Origin: Lojkania enalia
Lineage: Eukaryota; Ascomycota; Dothideomycetes; Pleosporales
Direction of reading: 5' to 3'
DNA: 26,905 nucleotides
Assembly (NCBI GenBank): GCA_010094045.1
Contig: ML986919.1
Coordinates: 1 to 26,905, forward strand
The notes below the pieces were generated by a model. The model searched no databases, was not told the origin of the DNA, and saw nothing but the letters and a program-made list of their open reading frames with translations. Made by a program: the position numbers and the translations under genes. The first letter of the stretch is position 1, and each line of letters opens with the position of its first letter. Below, one piece after another: positions 21,834-26,905 of this stretch.

Positions 21834-23460
21834 TAGGCATATAAATTAGACCAGTTTAAAAGCGTGCAACGCGCTGCTATAGCTTTTAATATACGATATT
21901 AACAACTCTCTACTCAACTTTATAAAATCGTGTTTCACCCTTATATATAACTAAATTACTAGAAGCTTATAGTAACTAAAAAACAAACAATTATATAATA
22001 TATTCTTAACTTTAATTCGCGAGGATTTGCGCCCTGGTTATATAAGGTAGTAGATATAGTAGATAAACTATTAGGCGTATATAGTAGAATATTTATAGGA
22101 AAGAATTAGTCTAAACGATTTATAGCGTATATAAACGAGTTTAAAACAGCCTTTAATCGAGTAAAGGATTGCTAAAGAATAAAATAAGAGAATCTAGAGG
22201 TTATTAATATATAGTTTAAGCTCGTATAGGATATAATTACGAAATATAGTATATATAATAATAATATCTACAACTTTAATAAGACAGACTTTTAGATAGA
22301 TATTATTAATCCTATAAAGGTTATTACAGGTTTAGAATATTATACGAGGCCTATTCTTATATAGCTAGGTAATTATAAGTAGATTATAATTATTTAAAGC
22401 ATCTGCGCTGTTATATATATAACCCTACTATTTATTATCTATAAAGGACGCGTCTATATCTTTATATAGTATAAAAAAGTAGATATATTATACAATTGGA
22501 AAATTTCAGTCTCTAAGAACGGCTGGACAAATAATACGCTTAGTCTTAAGTAGCTAAAGCACTTTAATAAGTATATAAAGATGTATTAGGTAGAGTTATA
22601 TAAGCTACTTATTTTAGACGGCTATAAAAGCTACCTTAACTAGGAATTTAAAAATTGCTACCTTATACAAAAGATTCTAATACTTTATATACCTTCTTAT
22701 TTATTATATATACTTTAGCTTCTTAATATAGTTTACTTCTTACTGTTAAAGCTAAAGTACTTATAGTATATATAAGACTTAGCGCGCTAACGCGTCTACT
22801 ATATTAATAAAGAAGGCTTCCTTCCAGCCTTTAAGAACGCGTTTTTTAATATATTTACGTACGAGAACTATCAAAAGGCCTTTAAAATAATAGGAATTAT
22901 TCCTCTAAACGTATAGGTTATATTAAATCGCCTTAATATATAACTATATACTCTACTAGAACTACTTCTATAAGAAGACTCCTAGTAGTCTAAAACTCTA
23001 AGTAATACACATAAATTTAGGTTATAATTAATACTTATACGAAAGTTCTTTATATAATTACTAAAAGAGGTGTAAGAAGGATTTTTACAGCTTATAAAAG
23101 GTGTTAAGTTAATACTACATTAGAATACGCTTCTTTAAACTCGCAATTCTAAGCTTAAAAGGTAATTAGAAGAAGTAACTAAGTATAAAATATATAAAAG
23201 AAAGTATATTTAGTATAGTAGTATAGTATTATATAGCGAGGGATCTTTATATATAGCTGCTAAAGCATCTATAGGCTCTCAGCCCTTTAAGAAGACTTAT
23301 AGTACTGATACTTAAGAAAGGGCTTAACTAGCTTAACACTACTATAGTAACTATAGTAAGACTGGATATAACGCTCATACGTACTAAAAGGATAGTAGGG
23401 AAAATTCTAAATTAGATAAAAGTATATTATATATAGAATCTCTTATTAGTATTAAGTAAA
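21834..23460 (+). pseudogene. Fot1/pogo transposase, full length, RIP-degraded
   Basis: A single reading frame of roughly 540 codons can be followed throughout. The N-terminal half has a psq/CENP-B-type DNA-binding region ending in S-R-G-F-A-P-W-L (from 22,017). The DDE domain follows. Its first Asp is Asn (22,278-22,280, motif N-F-N-K-T-D-F), the second is preserved (22,617-22,619, L-I-L-D-G-Y), and the third is Asn (22,725-22,727, in place of Gln-Pro-Leu-Asp-Val). The last two are 36 codons apart, that is DD35D. The C-terminal region ends with a zinc knuckle in which all four CX2CX4HX4C ligands read Tyr (23,343-23,345, 23,352-23,354, 23,367-23,369, 23,382-23,384). In-frame stops sit at Gln/Arg/Trp positions. 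The start codon is not identifiable. Confidence 0.85.
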
Positions 23461-23489
23461 TTAACTTTTTGTATATAGTGTTCGTTACG

Positions 23490-23542
23490 CTAAGAAAAAG
23501 TAGCCGCTTTAATAGTTTAGCTACTTCGATGGTAGAATATAT
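23490..23542. repeat. right terminal inverted repeat of pogo copy 2
   Basis: This is the reverse complement of 21,694-21,746 apart from a few C/T and G/A differences. TA follows at 23,543-23,544. Confidence 0.93.
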
Positions 23543-23544
23543 TA

Positions 23545-26500
23545 TATAATAACTTATATACTAGTTTAAATACTCTTATTATTTTAGAAACTAGTTTAAA
23601 ATATATATATTTTATTAGTTAATCTACTATATTTATAATTATATTATATCTTCTTTTTAACTATAATTCTATTAATTCTAGTAATTTAATTATAAAATCG
23701 ATTATAATCTATTCCTATAATTCTTTAAGTATTTTTAGTAGTTATAAAAATTTATAAAACTTATATCTTATAGTCTTATTCTTTCCGTATTCTAAATACT
23801 TATATAATATATCTTATACTTCTTTTCTTATATTAGTAAAAGTAAAGCTTTTCTTTAACTTTTACTCTATTTCTACTACTTCTAGATATTCTTATTCTAG
23901 TAATTTATATAATTTCTTTATTATCTACTTTTATATATATAAATATATATATAGTTGTTTTTAAGTTTTATTTTTAATTACTTTTATTTCTTTACTACTT
24001 ATTAGATATTACTCTACTATTTATATATCCTTTAACTTCTACTACTAAATTTACTCTAATATAGTTAGTTTTATAATTTAGATAACTTATAAGTTGTTAT
24101 ATATAAAAGATCTATTTAATTTCTATTTTAGAATTATATTTCTTTTATACTTTTCTTTAGTTATATAGTTAGTTCTATAATTTAGTATATTATCCTAAAA
24201 CTATAGTCTATTAATTATTCTACCTATTATATTTATCTTTTTATAAGTTTTTTTATTATTATAAAATATATAAGATTTTTATAATCTATCTAGACTTTAA
24301 ATAGATATTTAGTTTCTATTAGATATATTTACTATTCTCTTAATACTTTAATTATTACTACTAGTTTCTTATTATATATATTATAGTTAAGTTCTTCTAG
24401 TTTTATTTTTCTTAAAAAGTAGGCTTATAGCCTCTACTTTCTATTTTTATCTTACTAACTTAAATAAGCGTCTATTACTTTATCTAAAGTATTAGTTTCT
24501 ATTTAAAATTATTTCTCTAAATCTAGTATTTTTAATATTAATATTAAAGTAAAGTAGATTTTTAATTTTTTAAAAACTTTTTACTATATTTCTTATTATT
24601 TAAACTTTTTTTCTTTCTTAGTAATCTCTATTAAGGGTACTATTACTCTAGAGTATTTATTTATAAATTTCTTATAGAAATTTGTAAAGTTTAAGAAGAA
24701 TTAGATTTATTTAACTAAAGTAGATACTAGCTATTCTAGTATTACTTTAACCTTTTCTTATTCTATTTTAATACTGTCTCTAAATATTTAGAATTCTAAG
24801 AATTCTATTTCTATCTTATAAAACTTGTATTTTTCTAGAGCTATAAGTAATTTATACTTCTATAGTTTTACTAATACTTTTCTAATATATTCTTTATACT
24901 CTCTTAGTAATCTATTTATATAGACTAGAATATTATCTAGATATACTATTATAAATATATTTAAGTATTCTCTTAATATATTATTTATAACTATTTAGAA
25001 GGTTACTAGTATATTTATAAGTTTAAATAGTATTACTAGATATTTAAAGAGACCTTTTCTTATCTTAAATACTATTTTCTATTTATAGCCCTCTTTTATC
25101 TAAATTTAGTAGTATTCTTCTCTTATATTAAACTTTATAAACTATTTAACTCTCTATAATTAACTTATAAGTTTTATTATTTTAGATAATAGGTATCTAT
25201 TTTTCTTAATTATATTATTTAGTTATTTATAATCTATATATAATCTTAGTTTACTATTTTTCTTAGGTATAAATAGTATTAGTAATACTATTTTACTGTA
25301 ACTTAATTATATATACCCTCTTATTAAATTCTTTTAAATATACTTTTTAAATTTCTCTCTTTATTCTTAATTTAAATTATATATTAGACTAGGTTTTAGT
25401 TTTTTCTTATTTTTAATAATAATTTTATAGTTATATTCTTTATACTTAAATAATCCTCTATTTTTTACTTCTTTATATAGTCTTATAAATTTGCTATAAT
25501 CCTCTTAGATTTCTTAAAATATACTATTATTTTATAGTTCTTTATATACCTTTTAAACTATAATAATCTCTAGTATCTATTTTATCTTTTTAAAATATCT
25601 TACTATTATAGCTACTAATATTCTCTATATTAATTATAGACTTAAAAGATATTTTATTTTATACTATTCTACTACCTACTCTATTTTAATACAGCTCTAT
25701 TATTTATAAACTATTTCTTACTACTAATCTATTCTAGAATTATATTTAGCTAGTTAATCTATATCTAGTAATATATTAAATTTTTCTAGGTTTATAATAT
25801 TAATACTTCTTATATTAGTATATCTTATAATATTAAGTACTTACCTCTTAGTTTCTATTAGTATAACTCCTCTACTATAGTTTATTAGCTTATTATCTAC
25901 TAGGTATATTATATAGGGTACTACTTTTTTTCTCTACTCTATATTATTCTTATAAACCTATTATACTAATATAAATATATCTAAAGCTCTACTATTAAAT
26001 AGTATTTTAAGCTTCTTTCTATTAAATTCTACTTAAAGTACTATATATAAAGGTACTATACTAGTAACTCTTCTAATAGCTTTTCTATCTAGTTCCTTAC
26101 TATAATTATTATTTTAAAAGCTACTTAGTTTTTTAACTAAAATAAAAAGAATTCTACCTTTTCCTTTTCTTCTCTATATAATAGATATCTATCTATATTA
26201 TACCTTATTTATAGTTCTTAGGCGTAAATAGCTTTTACTTACTTACTATATATTTTATACTTCTATTTTAAGAAATACTATTACTATTTAATTAGTTAGT
26301 AATCTTTATTTAATCCTTACTATTTAAATACTCTAAATATCTTTTAATAGTACTAGTATTTAACTATATATTATTTCTAGTTTAAAGCTTTATATTCTTC
26401 TAAATATATATTATTCTTAGAATATTCTTCTTTCTTAAGTATATTTACTCCTATTATCTTATAAGCTATAATATTAAGTTGTTTTTTAATATCTCTCTAT

Positions 26501-26847
26501 ATCTTCTTTACCTTTAAAACTACTTTTCTTAGCTCCTTAGCTTCTATAATAATTTTATTAAGCTAGTATAGATACTCTATTTTAAGATAAATTAGACTTC
26601 TATAAATCTAATAGTACTTATTTTCTATATAATCTTCTATTTTATCTTAAGATAGTAAGATCTTTAGTAATAATTATATATCTATTCTTAGCTATACTTC
26701 TAGCTTTATCTTAATACCCTTATATATCTAATAATTATTCTAATAGTAGCTAGCCTAATCTTTTTTACAGCTATTTTTATAAGGTAGTATATATCTTTCT
26801 TTCTTATCCTTTACTAGTTTTATAAGGTAGTTTTAGTATATATCTTA
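23545..26847 (-). pseudogene. gypsy F gag-pol (gag, PR, RT, RNase H, integrase core), RIP-degraded
   Basis: On the minus strand, from right to left, the order is as follows. A gag-like region (about 26,847-26,050) is rich in Lys/Glu. The protease active site reads N-S-R in place of Asp-Ser-Gly (25,988-25,996), with a later I-L-L-D-I-D segment. RT is about 25,330-24,750; its Tyr-X-Asp-Asp box reads Y-L-D-N, the second Asp lost (24,932-24,934). RNase H is about 24,400-24,230. The integrase core near 23,600-23,720 keeps its first catalytic Asp (23,697-23,699) and an N-I-V-D segment. The rest of integrase lies left of pogo copy 2. The element continues to the right past pogo copy 3, so its 5' LTR is not in the window. 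Stops are numerous. Confidence 0.83.
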
Positions 26848-26849
26848 TA

Positions 26850-26905
26850 ATATATTCTACTATCGAAGCGGCTAAACTATTAAAGCGGCTACTTTTTCTT
26901 AGTAT
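26850..26905 (+). mobile_element. Fot1/pogo-type DNA transposon, copy 3, left end only
   Basis: The 53-bp left terminal inverted repeat (26,850-26,902) of the same family as copies 1 and 2 begins here after a TA (26,848-26,849), and the element runs off the window in plus orientation. The flank is gypsy F gag, so this is a second insertion of the family into gypsy F. Confidence 0.85.

Larger units (their letters stand above)
21694..23542 (+). mobile_element. complete Fot1/pogo-type DNA transposon, copy 2
   Basis: This 1,849-bp element has 53-bp terminal inverted repeats (21,694-21,746 and 23,490-23,542) differing by a few transitions, flanked by TA. It carries one transposase reading frame filling most of its length. 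It is inserted in the integrase region of gypsy F, whose two halves flank it in matching orientation. The left end keeps an ACGT terminus, while the right ends of this copy and copy 1 and the left end of copy 3 have ATAT-type termini, consistent with RIP of the same sequence. It is the best-preserved copy of the family here: clusters of TG/CA dinucleotides remain in the transposase. Confidence 0.95.

Noticed and set aside
1..26905. AT-rich sequence suggesting mitochondrial DNA or a centromeric satellite
   Set aside because: The content is nuclear-type LTR and pogo elements with target duplications, and the base bias is specifically loss of CpA/TpG. No mitochondrial gene, tRNA or satellite monomer array was seen.
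1..26905. Open reading frames of moderate length on either strand
   Set aside because: None corresponds to an intact protein. They are gaps between RIP-generated stops or wrong-frame shadows of the transposon relics.
1..26905. CRISPR arrays, rRNA, tRNA, riboswitches or bacterial operons
   Set aside because: No regularly spaced repeats with unique spacers, no cloverleaf with a recognisable anticodon arm and no rRNA motif were seen. The organism is eukaryotic by element content.

Overview
This window looks like an AT-rich, gene-poor compartment of a filamentous ascomycete (Pezizomycotina) genome. I see no intact gene. Every recognisable coding region is a transposable element or a repeat-associated helicase, and each is riddled with in-frame stops. 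CpA and TpG dinucleotides are nearly absent and TpA is in large excess. Copies of the same element differ almost only by transitions, while reading frames stay in register. That is the signature of repeat-induced point mutation (RIP). The species cannot be named from the sequence. All family identifications rest on reading degraded translations by eye and allowing for C->T and G->A changes; no database search was possible.

Layout from left to right. Positions 1-805 are the 5' half of a Fot1/pogo-type DNA transposon (pogo copy 1, minus strand) cut by the window edge; it sits inside gypsy C. Positions 808-2345 and 8360-9596 are two parts of gypsy C (minus strand), split by gypsy A. Gypsy A (2346-8354, plus strand) is a complete LTR element with 303-bp LTRs and an exact 5-bp target duplication. 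Gypsy C itself lies in a second pogo-type transposon, pogo D (9597 to about 10,680, minus strand). Pogo D abuts or interrupts a RecQ-type helicase relic of the fungal telomere-linked helicase kind (minus strand, about 20,400-17,205 and 11,064 to about 10,684). Gypsy B (11,070-17,199, plus strand, same family as A and C) splits that helicase. On the right is a second gypsy family, gypsy F (minus strand, about 20,400-26,849 or beyond). It is interrupted by a complete 1,849-bp pogo element (copy 2, 21,694-23,542) and by the start of another (copy 3, 26,850 to the end).

The nesting gives a relative order: helicase gene first, then pogo D, then gypsy C, then gypsy A and pogo copy 1 (both in C). 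Independently, gypsy B entered the helicase, and pogo copies 2 and 3 entered gypsy F. Gypsy A is visibly less decayed than C and B, as expected if it is a late arrival.

RIP has removed catalytic residues throughout: Asp to Asn in protease, RT, integrase and transposases; zinc ligands Cys/His to Tyr; Trp to stop. The region is best read as silenced heterochromatin built by repeated insertion. A subtelomeric position is possible given the helicase, but no telomere repeat is present to show it.
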